DNA of 64,000 bases. Origin: HK1 sp965204915. Its GTDB lineage: Bacteria; Pseudomonadota; Gammaproteobacteria; HK1. The stretch lies in the NCBI GenBank assembly GCA_965204915.1, contig OZ242023.1, positions 4,712,001-4,776,000 of the forward strand, in the 5' to 3' direction. Positions 33,063 to 42,053 of the stretch are shown in pieces. Position 1 is the stretch's first letter. Every line of letters begins with the position of its first letter. The position numbers and the translations under genes were made by a program. Under the pieces are notes generated by a model. That model did not search any database and was not told where the DNA came from. It worked only from the letters and a program-made list of their open reading frames with translations.

Positions 33063-36000
33063 TCAGACCGGAAGCGCCTGTTCCAGCACCCTCGCGACGT
33101 GCCACGCCTCCCGATCCGCGCCGTCGGCGATCTGGCGCCGGCAGCTTGTTCCACTGGCGACGATCAGGGTGTCCCGATCCGCGGCCCGTACCGCCGGGAG
33201 CAGGCCGAGCTCGGCCATCGCCATCGACGTCTCGTAGTGCTCGGCCTCGTAGCCGAAGGCGCCGGCCATGCCGCAGCAGCTCGACGCGACGGTCTCGACC
33301 GCAAGTCCGGGCACGAGCCGGAGCGCGCGCTCGACCGCCGGCATGACCCCGAACGCCTTCTGGTGGCAGTGGCCGTGGAGAAGAGCGCGTCGTTGCTCCA
33401 TGGGGCGCATGGGGAGTGCGAGAGCCCCCCCGGCGGCGGCATCGGCGAGGAATTCCTCGAACAGCAGGAACCGCACTTCGCCCGGGTCCCGCTCCAGACC
33501 GAGCGGCGACCTCTTGCGCGGGCGCCCCTCGGCCAGCGCCGGAGACGGGCGAGGAACCGTCCCGTTCCATGCAAGCACCAGCGCTTCGTCGCGGAACGTG
33601 AACAGGCAGGAGGGCTCCAGGCCGATGACGGGAATGCCGCGCTCGATGAACGGCGCGAGCGCCGAGAGGGTGCGCTCCAGCTCGTACCGGGCTTCCTCGA
33701 TCAAGCCGGCGGCGAGGAACGTCCGCCCGCAGCACAGCGGACGGCGTTCTCCCGGCGGCGGCGCGGCCGTGCGAACCCGGAACCCAGCCGCCTCCAGCAC
33801 CCGCACCGCGGCCCGCGCGTTCTCCGGCTCGAACCAGGTGTTGAACGTGTCGGCGAAGAGCACCACCTCGGGGTTGCCGCCCTGGGCGGGAGGCCGATGG
33901 CCCGATTCCGCGTCACCGTGCCCTCGCGAAGAGGCTGCGCCAGCTTGAGCTGCATCGGCCCGACCCGTGCCGGCCCGGTCTCCGCCGGCCCGACCCGCGC
34001 CGGCTTGAGCCGCCCCCGCCGGAGGCGCGCTGGAGCGAACAGACCCTGGCCGACTGGTCCCTGCTCGATCATCCCCTGCTCGATCACCCTTGGCCCGGGT
34101 CGTATCGGCCTGAACCGCATCGGCCCAAACCACTTCGGTTGCCGATGAAGGTCCTCGCGACGAATCGGTCTGGAATGCATCGGCCCGGAACGGATCGCTC
34201 CGCCAGCGCGGCAGCGGACGTTTCGCGCTCAGCCCCAGGAAGCGCTCGGTGACCGCAGGGAGCCCCGGGATCCGGTCGCGCAGGTTCAGCACCCACGCGA
34301 GCCGGCTCGCCATGGGCGCGTAGCGGGGCAGCCACGCGACGAGGCGATCGCGCAGCCCGAGCCCGTGCCGCTTCCGGCGCTGGTGGAGGTATTCGATCTT
34401 CATGCGGGCCATGTCCACGCCGGTGGGGCATTCGCGTTTGCAGCCCTTGCATCCGACGCAGAGCGCCATGGTGTCGCGCATCGCGTCGGAGGTGAGGGCG
34501 TCGGGGCCGAGCTGGCCGGTCAGGGCGAGCCGTAGCGTGTTCGCGCGTCCCCGGGTGACGTGCCGCTCGTCCGCGGTCACCCGGTAGGAGGGGCACATCA
34601 CGCCGGGGTCCCACTTGCGGCAGGCGCCGTTGTTGTTGCACATCTCGACCGCGCGGTGGAACCCGCCCCATTCGGACCAGTCGAGCCCGGTCTCCACGGG
34701 CAGGGGCGCGTAGCCCGGCTTGTAGCGGAAGAGCGTGCGGTCGTCCATGCGCTCGGGGCGCACGATCTTGCCCGGGTTGAACAGGCCGCCGGGGTCGAAG
34801 GCGTCCTTGACCTCCTCGAACGCGGCGGTGAGCCGGGGACCGAACATCGCCTCGTGGAACTCGCTGCGCACGATGCCGTCGCCGTGCTCGCCGGAGTGCG
34901 AGCCCCGGTACTCGCGGACCATCTCGAAGCATTCCTCCGCGATCGCCCGCATGGCGCGCGCGCCTTCGGCGGTCTTCAGGTCGATGATGGGGCGCACGTG
35001 CAGGGTGCCCACCGAGGCATGCGCGTACCAAGTGCCGCGGGTGCCGTGGCGGGCGAAGATTTCGTCGAGGCGGCGGGTGTACTCGGGGAGGTCTTCCAGG
35101 CGCACCGCGCAGTCCTCGACGAACGAGATCGGCTTCCCGTCCCCCTTCATCGACATCATGATGTTCAGGCCCGCCTTGCGCACCTCCCAGACCGCGCGCT
35201 GGAACGCAGGCTCCACCGCCTCCACCACCGCGCCGGGGAAGCCCAGGTCCGCCATCCGCTCGCCGAGCTGCCGAAGCCGAGCGAGGAGGGCGCCGTGGTC
35301 CTCGCCCGCGAACTCCACCAGCAGCAGGGCGTCGGGATTGCCCCGCACGAAGCGTTCGACGGCAGGGCGGAACGCTGCGATGTCGCGGGCCAGGTCCATC
35401 AGGGTGCGGTCCACCAGCTCCACCGCGGTCGGGTCGAGGGCCACGATGTGCCGGGTGGCGGCCATCGCATCGTGGAACGCCGGGAAGTGGCACACACCCA
35501 GCACGCGATGGGCGGGCAGCGGCTGGAGCGCCAGCTCGATCCCGGTAAAGAACCCCAGGGTGCCTTCGGAGCCGACCAGCAGGCGGGCCATGTTGTGGCC
35601 GCCGGCGGTGGCGGCGGCGACCCCGCTGGGTGCGACGGGGGCGAGGCCGCCGCCGGGCCGATGCGGCCCTGCGGATCGGCGTCGTCCATCGGCTGCCGCG
35701 CCCGGCGTGACCGCATCGAGGTTGTAGCCGCCGACCCTTCTGAGCAGCGGCGGGAAGCGGCGCGCGATCTCGTCGGCTTCCCGGGCGCCGAGGGCGCGCA
35801 TGCGCCGGATCAGATCGAGGTAGCGGCCGTCGCCGGCGGCGTCCGTGACGCCGGCGAGGTTGCCCGGCGCCTCGCCGAAGCGCATGGCGCTCCCGTCGGC
35901 GAGGACCGCGTCGATGGTGCGCACGTTGTGCACCATGTTGCCGTAGCGGATGGAGCGCGCGCCGCAGGAGTTGTTGCCGGCCATGCCACCGATGGTGGCC

Positions 36001-36428
36001 CGGTTGGACGGCGACACGTCCACGGGGAAGAAGAGCCCCTTCGGCGCGAGCCAGGCGTTGAGGCGGTCGAGCACCACGCCGGGCTGGACCTTGGCCCGGC
36101 GCGATCCTTCGTCGAGATCGATCACCCGGTCGAGGTACTTGCCGGTATCGACGACCACCGCCTCGCCCACGGTCTGCCCGCACTGCGAGGTGCCGGCGCC
36201 GCGAGGGAGGACCGGGGCGCCCGCCTCGCGGCAGATCGCGATCGTCCGGCCGACGTCCTCCGTGGTGCGAGGTATCACCACGCCGATCGGCTCGATCTGG
36301 TAGATCGAGGCGTCGGTGCTGTAGCGGCCCCGATCCGCCGGATCGAAGAGCACCTCCCCTTCGATCTCGCGCCGCAGGCGCACGGCGAGCGCCGGATCGC
36401 CCGGCCGCAGGCCGGAGCGGTGCCTCAT
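33063..36428 (-). CDS. FAD- and Fe-S-containing D-2-hydroxyacid dehydrogenase (YdiJ/Dld-like) with low-complexity inserts
   Basis: The 1,121-residue protein has an FAD-binding domain ('PRGAGTSQCGQTVGEAVVVD', residues about 45-230) and an FAD-oxidase C domain ('HNMARLLVGSEGTLGF' onward, to about 580). Fe-S ligands follow in 'MCNNNGACRKWDPGVMCPSY' and 'CVGCKGCKRECPTGVDMARMK'. CCG domains near the C-terminus contain 'LCCGRTFLAAG', 'GHCHQKAFG' and 'SSCCGMAGAFGYE'. This architecture oxidises D-lactate or D-2-hydroxyglutarate and passes electrons to the respiratory chain. Two inserts are odd: about 35 residues (near 245-280) inside the FAD fold, and about 110 residues of Gly/Ala/Arg/Asp repeats near 750-860. 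Usual length is about 1,000. Confidence 0.88.
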   Translation of the reverse strand: MRHRSGLRPGDPALAVRLRREIEGEVLFDPADRGRYSTDASIYQIEPIGVVIPRTTEDVGRTIAICREAGAPVLPRGAGTSQCGQTVGEAVVVDTGKYLDRVIDLDEGSRRAKVQPGVVLDRLNAWLAPKGLFFPVDVSPSNRATIGGMAGNNSCGARSIRYGNMVHNVRTIDAVLADGSAMRFGEAPGNLAGVTDAAGDGRYLDLIRRMRALGAREADEIARRFPPLLRRVGGYNLDAVTPGAAADGRRRSAGPHRPGGGLAPVAPSGVAAATAGGHNMARLLVGSEGTLGFFTGIELALQPLPAHRVLGVCHFPAFHDAMAATRHIVALDPTAVELVDRTLMDLARDIAAFRPAVERFVRGNPDALLLVEFAGEDHGALLARLRQLGERMADLGFPGAVVEAVEPAFQRAVWEVRKAGLNIMMSMKGDGKPISFVEDCAVRLEDLPEYTRRLDEIFARHGTRGTWYAHASVGTLHVRPIIDLKTAEGARAMRAIAEECFEMVREYRGSHSGEHGDGIVRSEFHEAMFGPRLTAAFEEVKDAFDPGGLFNPGKIVRPERMDDRTLFRYKPGYAPLPVETGLDWSEWGGFHRAVEMCNNNGACRKWDPGVMCPSYRVTADERHVTRGRANTLRLALTGQLGPDALTSDAMRDTMALCVGCKGCKRECPTGVDMARMKIEYLHQRRKRHGLGLRDRLVAWLPRYAPMASRLAWVLNLRDRIPGLPAVTERFLGLSAKRPLPRWRSDPFRADAFQTDSSRGPSSATEVVWADAVQADTTRAKGDRAGDDRAGTSRPGSVRSSAPPAGAAQAGAGRAGGDRAGTGRADAAQAGAASSRGHGDAESGHRPPAQGGNPEVVLFADTFNTWFEPENARAAVRVLEAAGFRVRTAAPPPGERRPLCCGRTFLAAGLIEEARYELERTLSALAPFIERGIPVIGLEPSCLFTFRDEALVLAWNGTVPRPSPALAEGRPRKRSPLGLERDPGEVRFLLFEEFLADAAAGGALALPMRPMEQRRALLHGHCHQKAFGVMPAVERALRLVPGLAVETVASSCCGMAGAFGYEAEHYETSMAMAELGLLPAVRAADRDTLIVASGTSCRRQIADGADREAWHVARVLEQALPV

Positions 36429-36498
36429 GCGCGTTCTCCCGCGTTACCGAGGCGAGGAGAGCCGGTGTCGGGCCGGCAGGTGCGGTGGCGGCCCCGTT

Positions 36499-36825
36499 TC
36501 ACCGGCTGGAAGCACGGCGTCTCGGGAATGCCTCCGGGAATACCCAACCCGGCGTAGCCGGAACCAAACGCCGGTTGCGAACCTGGGATCGGCGCGTCCT
36601 GACGGACGCGGGCGTCCCGCCGGATGCAGGACGGGCGGCCGGGGTGGCGCCTGCCGCTTCGCCGGCCAGATACGCGAGGGTCGTGCCGACACCGCCGCGC
36701 GAGTGCGGGACGCCGGCGAGCTCGAGCCCCATCTCGACGTCTGGGAGTGTGCCCGCGAGCGTCAGGCCGTTGAAGTCCCCCAGGTGCCCGATGGTGTCTG
36801 CCGGCCGGATCATCCACTTCGACAT
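36499..36825 (-). pseudogene. C-terminal remnant of serine-glyoxylate aminotransferase
   Basis: The first 50 residues, including 'TIGHLGDFNGLTLAGTLPD' and 'VEMGLELAGVPHSRGGVG', match the extreme C-terminus of SgaA-type aminotransferases (about 390-400 residues). The preceding 340 residues are absent, and the normal stop is lost, so the frame runs on with unrelated sequence. It lies between orphan ureF and the FAD/Fe-S oxidase on the same strand. It is likely the scar of a deletion. Confidence 0.6.
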
Positions 36826-36907
36826 CCTGGAATCGGGAATCGGCGCGCAGTGTACGCCGGGGCGCTCGATTTTTCCGCCGCGTTCGTCGTGGGGGCAGCG
36901 CCCTTGC

Positions 36908-37573
36908 TCAGGATCGGAAGAGCCGGGTGCGCTGGATCTCGTGCGCGCAACTTGCGAGCGCGAGGCCGGGGGCGGCTCCTCCGATCTCGGCGTCGTCGAG
37001 GCCGAGCCCGGTCTCGCAGACGGAGGGAATCACGCTCCCGAGCCGGAAGAGCACCCGCTGCCCGGCGCTCTGGCCGAGGGGAACGAGCTTGACGCCGGCC
37101 CCTATCTGGCTCTCGGCCCAGCTCCACGCGAGCCCGCCGGCGCCGTCCAGGGGGCGGATCCTCCAACGGACGCAGGCCAGCGCGAACATCGCGGCAAAGG
37201 TGCAGCCCGGCGCCTTCGTCCAGGGCGCGGCCGACTGCACGCCGAGCCCGGCCAGGATCCGGGCGAGAGCCTGGCCCATCGCGCGGTCGGAGTACCGGAG
37301 TTCGGCGGTCTCCCGGTTGGCGAGCAACCACTCACTCCGGGTCGCGGCGTCCGCTTCGTCCCCCCGGCTCCATGCCGCATGGAGCCGGCCGTACACGGGG
37401 ACGTCGAGGCGCCCGAAGCCGTGCCGGAGCCGCCCCTCCACCCAGGCCAGCAACCCGCGCTCGCCATCCACCCAGCCCGCTTCCACCGCGTATTCGAGCC
37501 CTTCCGAATACGCATAGGCGCCGACCGGAAGCGCCGGGCTCGCGAGCTGCAGGAGGCGGGGGAGGGAAGGCAT
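36908..37573 (-). CDS. ureF: Urease accessory protein UreF
   Basis: The 221-residue all-helical protein matches UreF from 'RLLQLASPALPVGAYAYSEGLEYAVEAGWV' to the characteristic C-terminus 'HEIQRTRLFRS'. It would act with UreD and UreG as a GTPase-gating factor in nickel insertion into urease. Length and ends look complete. No ureABC, ureD, ureE or ureG gene is seen within the window, which is unusual because ureF and ureG nearly always adjoin. The region directly downstream holds only an aminotransferase remnant. The active status depends on other urease genes elsewhere. Confidence 0.88.
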   Translation of the reverse strand: MPSLPRLLQLASPALPVGAYAYSEGLEYAVEAGWVDGERGLLAWVEGRLRHGFGRLDVPVYGRLHAAWSRGDEADAATRSEWLLANRETAELRYSDRAMGQALARILAGLGVQSAAPWTKAPGCTFAAMFALACVRWRIRPLDGAGGLAWSWAESQIGAGVKLVPLGQSAGQRVLFRLGSVIPSVCETGLGLDDAEIGGAAPGLALASCAHEIQRTRLFRS

Positions 37574-37735
37574 CGCCGCTCACCATTGTCTGCGCCCGGT
37601 GGAGCAACTCCACTCGACGGGGACAAGAGACAAGAGGGAGCGGGCGCACCACCCGCGGTGCGCCCCGAGTAATGCTAGCATGACGCGCCCGCCCCGCGGG
37701 GCGCCTCTTGCCGTATCCGGCTTCGGAGCCGCAAC

Positions 37736-39259
37736 ATGGCCGAGAGTCCCGGCGCCGGCCGCGCCGACCGCACCGGCAAGTTCGGCGCGCGCGAGGAGTC
37801 CGGGATCGTGCGCTGCGACGCCTGCCCCATCCTGTGCCGCATCAAGCCGGGGAAATCGGGGGCCTGCGACCGCTACGCCAACGAGAACGGCGCGCTGGTG
37901 CGCACCGATCCCCTGGTGCTGACCGAGCGGGCGCTGGACGCGGGCGAACCAGTGGTGCCCTTCGCGGGCGGGTCCCTCGCGGACTGGGACGGCAGGGCCT
38001 TCACGAGCGAGCGCACCTTCGTCACCGGCATCGGCTCGGGCACCACCTACCCCGACTACAAGCCGGCCCCCTTCATCGTCGCCGCCCGGTACGAGGGCGT
38101 GGACACGGTCACGGTGGTCTCCGAGGGCATCTTCTCGTACTGCGGGGCGAAGGTGAAGATCGACACCGACCGCCATCTCGGCCCGGAGTGCGCGACGGTT
38201 CGGGCCGAGGGAGAGCCGGTCGGGCACGTCACCACCGCCGAGTACGGATCGCAGATGCTCGCCATCGGCGGGGTGAACCAGCTCACCGGCGGCACCCGCC
38301 GGGCGGGGCGGATCACCTGCGAGACCCTCCTCGCGCTGTGCAATTGCGAGGCGGTGGAGCTGGCCATCGAAGGCGGGGCCACGGTGGTGGCGCAGGCCGG
38401 GCGCGCGCCGCTGGTGGACGGGGTCGAGGAGCAGCGGATGCGGGCCGGCTGCGGCTCGGCCACCATCGGCATGTTCGCCCGGCAGTGGCATGGGCACGTG
38501 GACGAGGTGATCGTGGTCGACGACCACATCACCGGGGTGCTGACCGAGCACCAGGCCGGGGTGTGCCTGGACATGCCGCCGGCCGGCATCCGGGTACGGG
38601 GGCGCAAATCCACACCGGGGCGCTACTTCCAGGTGGCGAGCCCCGGCGCCGGCTGGGGCGGAACGGACGTGACCGAGCCGCTGTCCATCGTCCGGCGCAT
38701 CGACCCGGCGGTGGCGTGGCCGGGGATGCGGGTGCTGCTGACCACCACCACCGGCGAGGACAGCCTGTACTGCCTCCTCGACGAGGACCGGAAGACCTTG
38801 CGGCCCGCGCCGATCCCGGAGCCGGTACGTGTGGTGGTCGAGCGCATCGGGGAGAACTGCGAGCCCTCGCTCTGCTCGGTGCTGTTCATGGCCGGGGCCG
38901 GCGGGTCGCTGCGGGCCGGGGTCACCGGGAACCCCATCCGGCTGACCGATTCCATCAAGTCCGCGGCCACGCGGGTGACCATGGGCGGGGCGCCGGTCTA
39001 CGTCTGGCCGGGGGGCGGCATCACCGTGCTGGTCGACGTCGCCCGCCTGCCCGCCGACGCCTTCGGATACGTGCCGACCCCGGCCATCGTCGCGCCGATC
39101 GAGTTCACGCTGGCACTCGCCGACTACGAGGCGCTCGGCGGGCACCTGGACCACGCGATCCCGTTCTCGGAGGTGCTTGCGGAAGCCGGCGGCGAGGCCG
39201 AAGTACGCCCCTGGAACCGCGCGAACCCCTGGCCGTGGAAGCCGGTGAAGGGGCGGTGA
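37736..39259 (+). CDS. Probable 6-hydroxynicotinate reductase-like Fe-S protein
   Basis: The 507-residue protein has an N-terminal cluster motif C27-x2-C30-x3-C34-x9-C44 in 'VRCDACPILCRIKPGKSGACDRY'. A long beta-rich region follows with many glycines ('EGIFSYCGAKVKIDTDRHLG', 'AIGGVNQLTGGTRRAGRIT', 'EQRMRAGCGSATIGMFARQWHG'). This combination fits proteins annotated as ferredoxin-dependent 6-hydroxynicotinate reductase in nicotinate-degradation clusters, which are oxygen-sensitive. No other nicotinate genes are adjacent, so the role is an inference from family resemblance only. ATG 37736 gives the motif a short soluble leader. The first 20 residues are low-complexity, so a later start is possible. 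Confidence 0.55.
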   Translation: MAESPGAGRADRTGKFGAREESGIVRCDACPILCRIKPGKSGACDRYANENGALVRTDPLVLTERALDAGEPVVPFAGGSLADWDGRAFTSERTFVTGIGSGTTYPDYKPAPFIVAARYEGVDTVTVVSEGIFSYCGAKVKIDTDRHLGPECATVRAEGEPVGHVTTAEYGSQMLAIGGVNQLTGGTRRAGRITCETLLALCNCEAVELAIEGGATVVAQAGRAPLVDGVEEQRMRAGCGSATIGMFARQWHGHVDEVIVVDDHITGVLTEHQAGVCLDMPPAGIRVRGRKSTPGRYFQVASPGAGWGGTDVTEPLSIVRRIDPAVAWPGMRVLLTTTTGEDSLYCLLDEDRKTLRPAPIPEPVRVVVERIGENCEPSLCSVLFMAGAGGSLRAGVTGNPIRLTDSIKSAATRVTMGGAPVYVWPGGGITVLVDVARLPADAFGYVPTPAIVAPIEFTLALADYEALGGHLDHAIPFSEVLAEAGGEAEVRPWNRANPWPWKPVKGR

Positions 39260-39513
39260 GGAATGGATTGGCATTCGACGAAATGGACTGGGTGGCGATG
39301 CTCCCGGCGCGACCGGGGATCGAGAACACAGTGTGGGCGACGGCAGGGACGCCGCCCCGCGCCCGGATCCCGGCGCAGATCCGCCGGCGGGCGTGGCGCC
39401 GCCGCTGCCCGAGGCAACCCCTTGGGCGTGCATCGAGATTGCATCCGATGATCGATGATGGATATGAGACCCGAATGTGGGCGATCACGCGCGATATGTA
39501 GCGGAAAAGTATG

Positions 39514-39542
39514 TTAGATTGAGTGAATGGTATTACTATAGT
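39514..39542 (+). promoter_or_regulatory. Candidate promoter/operator region of the polyol operon
   Basis: In a rare AT-rich stretch, TATAGT at 39537-39542 sits 17 bp from a weak TTAGAT at 39514-39519. TTACTAT is repeated directly at 39533-39539 and 39549-39555 and may bind the AraC regulator encoded downstream. The binding-protein gene starts 65 bp later after a strong GAGGAGGAAAAC ribosome site. The remainder of the 347-bp gap from 39260 shows nothing else. Confidence 0.45.
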
Positions 39543-39606
39543 GCTATTTTACTATCTATTCTCAAAGGGCAGGTGATCTGGACCGCCAATTCCCGAGGAG
39601 GAAAAC

Positions 39607-40914
39607 ATGAAATCGCTCCGCAGTGTTGCGCTCGGTTTGGCCGTTGGTCTCGGAGGTGCGACGACCACGGCAGCCGGCGAGCTGACCATCGCGACCGTGA
39701 ACAACGGTCACATGATCGAGATGCAGAAATTGACGTCCGAGTTCGAGAAGGCCAACCCGGGCATCACGGTGAGCTGGGTGACGTTGGAGGAAGGCGTGCT
39801 TCGCCAGCGCGTGACCACCGATATTTCGACGAAGGGCGGCCAGTTCGACGTCATGACCATCGGCATGTACGAGGCCCCGATCTGGGGCGCGCGCGGCTGG
39901 CTCGAGCCGCTGGAATTCGGCGCCGGCTACGACGTCGCCGACATCCTGCCGGCGATGAGGGGCGGGCTGTCCCACGACGGCACGTTGTACGCGGCGCCGT
40001 TCTATGGCGAAAGCTCGATGATCATGTACCGCAAGGACCTTCTGGACGCGGCAGGGATGGAGATGCCGGACAATCCGACCTGGGGCCATGTCCAGGATGC
40101 GGCAGCCGCCATGACGGATCGGGACAACGGTGTCTACGGCATCTGTTTGCGCGGAAAGCCGGGCTGGGGTGACAACATGGCCTTCCTGACCACGATGGCG
40201 AACTCCTTCGGCGCCCGCTGGTTCGACGAGGAGTGGCGACCGCAACTGGACAGTTCCGCCTGGAACCATGCGGTGAGCTTCTACGTCGATCTGCTGACCA
40301 GGTACGGCCCTCCGGGATCGGAGGCCAACAGCTTCAACGAGATCCTCGCGCTGATGAACGAGGGCAAGTGCGGGATGTGGATCGACGCCACCATCGCGGC
40401 CAGCTTCGTCACCGATTCCCGCCAGTCGAAGGTCGCCGACAAGGTCGCTTTCGCGCAGGCTCCCGTCGCCGTGACCTCCCGTGGCGCCAACTGGCTCTGG
40501 GCCTGGGCCCTGGCCGTGCCGGCGGGGACCAAGCAGGCGGGCGAAGCAAAGACGTTCATCGAATGGGCGACCTCGCGGGAGTACATCGAGCTCGTGGCCG
40601 CCACCAACGGCTGGGGATCGGTGCCGACCGGCACCCGGACCTCGACCTACGAGAACAAGAACTTCCTCGATGCGGCGGTCTTTGCGGAAGCCGAGCTGAA
40701 GGCGATCCTTTCGGCGGACCCGTCGAACTCCACGCAGGATCCGACCCCCTACACCGGCGTCCAGTTCGCTGCGATACCGGAGTTCCAGGCCATCGGCATC
40801 GCCGTGGGCCAGCAGATGACCGCGGCGCTGGCCGGGAAGGTATCGGTTGCGGAGGCATTGGCGAACGCCCAGGAAGTCGCGGATCGGGAGATGCGCAAAG
40901 CGGGGTACTACTGA
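39607..40914 (+). CDS. smoE: Polyol (mannitol/sorbitol) ABC transporter substrate-binding protein
   Basis: The 435-residue protein has a signal peptide ('MKSLRSVALGLAVGLGGATTTAAG', cleavage near 23). A COG1653-type solute-binding fold follows: 'ELTIATVNNGHMIEMQKLTSEFEKANPGITVSWVT', 'GGQFDVMTIGMYEAPIWGARGWLEPL', and 'GTLYAAPFYGESSMIMYRKDLLDAAG'. These match SmoE/MtlE proteins that bind mannitol, sorbitol or arabitol in the periplasm. The two permease genes follow, but a 274-bp gap with hairpins lies between. That hairpin arrangement typically gives higher binding-protein expression. The strong ribosome site supports ATG 39607. Confidence 0.92.
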   Translation: MKSLRSVALGLAVGLGGATTTAAGELTIATVNNGHMIEMQKLTSEFEKANPGITVSWVTLEEGVLRQRVTTDISTKGGQFDVMTIGMYEAPIWGARGWLEPLEFGAGYDVADILPAMRGGLSHDGTLYAAPFYGESSMIMYRKDLLDAAGMEMPDNPTWGHVQDAAAAMTDRDNGVYGICLRGKPGWGDNMAFLTTMANSFGARWFDEEWRPQLDSSAWNHAVSFYVDLLTRYGPPGSEANSFNEILALMNEGKCGMWIDATIAASFVTDSRQSKVADKVAFAQAPVAVTSRGANWLWAWALAVPAGTKQAGEAKTFIEWATSREYIELVAATNGWGSVPTGTRTSTYENKNFLDAAVFAEAELKAILSADPSNSTQDPTPYTGVQFAAIPEFQAIGIAVGQQMTAALAGKVSVAEALANAQEVADREMRKAGYY

Positions 40915-40954
40915 GTTTGTTTGGCGTACCCTGCCGGCTGCCGCACCTTGTCAC

Positions 40955-40982
40955 CGCCCCGGGATCGCTCGATTCCGGGGCG
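40955..40982 (+). other. Stable intercistronic hairpin after the binding-protein gene
   Basis: CGCCCCGGGATCG (40955-40967) pairs with CGATTCCGGGGCG (40970-40982) with one mismatch and a 2-nt loop. No T-tract follows, so it is more likely an mRNA-stabilising or partial attenuation structure than a terminator. It begins 40 bp after the smoE stop. Confidence 0.7.
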
Positions 40983-41067
40983 TCATCCGACCCTTCATTC
41001 CAATCCGCAGCGGGAACATCCCTTGATGGAGCCGGGGCGGATTCCGCGGGCCCGGGCCGTCGTTCCC

Positions 41068-41152
41068 CCCGCTTCCGCGGGGACAGGCTCCGCGAAGCTT
41101 GTGCCCGCGCAAGCGGGTGCGGGTAGCGGGAATGACGAATCCCGGGAATGAC
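41068..41152. repeat. Cluster of short palindromes related to ATTCCCGC repeats
   Basis: Short GC palindromes such as CCCCGC-TTCC-GCGGGG and CCCGC-GCAA-GCGGG occur next to two copies of GGGAATGACG. The core resembles the hairpins in the elements at 490-653 and 24725-24904, but the end repeats TTTCGGGATTC are missing. It lies between smoE and smoF. Confidence 0.5.
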
Positions 41153-41188
41153 GGATCTTCGGGTTGAAGCGCCATCGAGGGGACACCG

Positions 41189-42049
41189 GTGAATCGGACG
41201 TTGGCAAGATGGCTCCAGGCGCCGAGCATCGTCCTTCTCGCGCTGTGGATGGTCGTGCCGCTGAGCATGACGCTCTATTTCTCCACGATCCGCTACCACC
41301 TGCTCTATCCCGAGCGAAGTGGCTTCATGGGGTTCGACAATTACGAATTCTTCCGCACCGATCCGGCATTCTGGCCCGCCCTGGTCAACACGCTGGTCCT
41401 GGTCGGCTCCGTCCTGGCCATCTCGATCGTCCTCGGACTGGCGATCTCCATCCTGGTGGACCGTCCCTTCCGCGGCCGCGGCATCGTCCGGGTCATGCTG
41501 ATCTCACCCTTCTTCATCATGCCGACGGTGAATGCGCTGCTGTGGAAGAACATGATGATGAATCCCATCTACGGCCTCTTCGCGGTGGTTGCGCAGGCGC
41601 TCGGACTGGAGCCGGTGAGCTGGCTGGCCGATCATCCGCTGCTGTCGATCATCATCATCGTGAGCTGGCAGTGGACGCCGTTTGCCATATTGATCTTCAT
41701 CACTTCCTTGCAAAGCCTGGACGTCGAGCAGAAGGAAGCGGCGCTTCTCGACGGCGCCGGGTTCTGGGCACGGTTCCGGATACTGGTCCTGCCGCATCTG
41801 GCCCGACCGATCGCCGTCGTCGTCATGATCCAGATGATCTTCCATCTGTCCATCTTCGCCGAGATATTCGTCACCACCGGAGGGGGGCCGGGCACCGAAA
41901 GCACGAACCTCACCTTCATGATCTTCAGTCAGGCGCTTCTGCAATTCGACGTTGGGGTGGCCTCGGCAGGCGGGGTGCTCGCGATCGTCCTGGCCAACGT
42001 CGTTGCGATCTTCCTGATCCGGACGGTCGGCAGGAACCTTGTGGTCTGA
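41189..42049 (+). CDS. smoF: Polyol ABC transporter permease 1
   Basis: The 286-residue inner-membrane protein has six predicted spans. The conserved coupling EAA loop is seen in 'EQKEAALLDGAGFWARFRILVLPHLARPI' near residue 180-205. 'GFMGFDNYEFF' in the first periplasmic loop is typical for MalF/SmoF-like permeases. The GTG start at 41189 follows GAGGGG and gives the family N-terminus. smoG follows 4 bp later. Together with smoG it forms the channel for periplasmic polyols presented by the binding protein. Confidence 0.92.
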   Translation: MNRTLARWLQAPSIVLLALWMVVPLSMTLYFSTIRYHLLYPERSGFMGFDNYEFFRTDPAFWPALVNTLVLVGSVLAISIVLGLAISILVDRPFRGRGIVRVMLISPFFIMPTVNALLWKNMMMNPIYGLFAVVAQALGLEPVSWLADHPLLSIIIIVSWQWTPFAILIFITSLQSLDVEQKEAALLDGAGFWARFRILVLPHLARPIAVVVMIQMIFHLSIFAEIFVTTGGGPGTESTNLTFMIFSQALLQFDVGVASAGGVLAIVLANVVAIFLIRTVGRNLVV

Positions 42050-42053
42050 ACGG

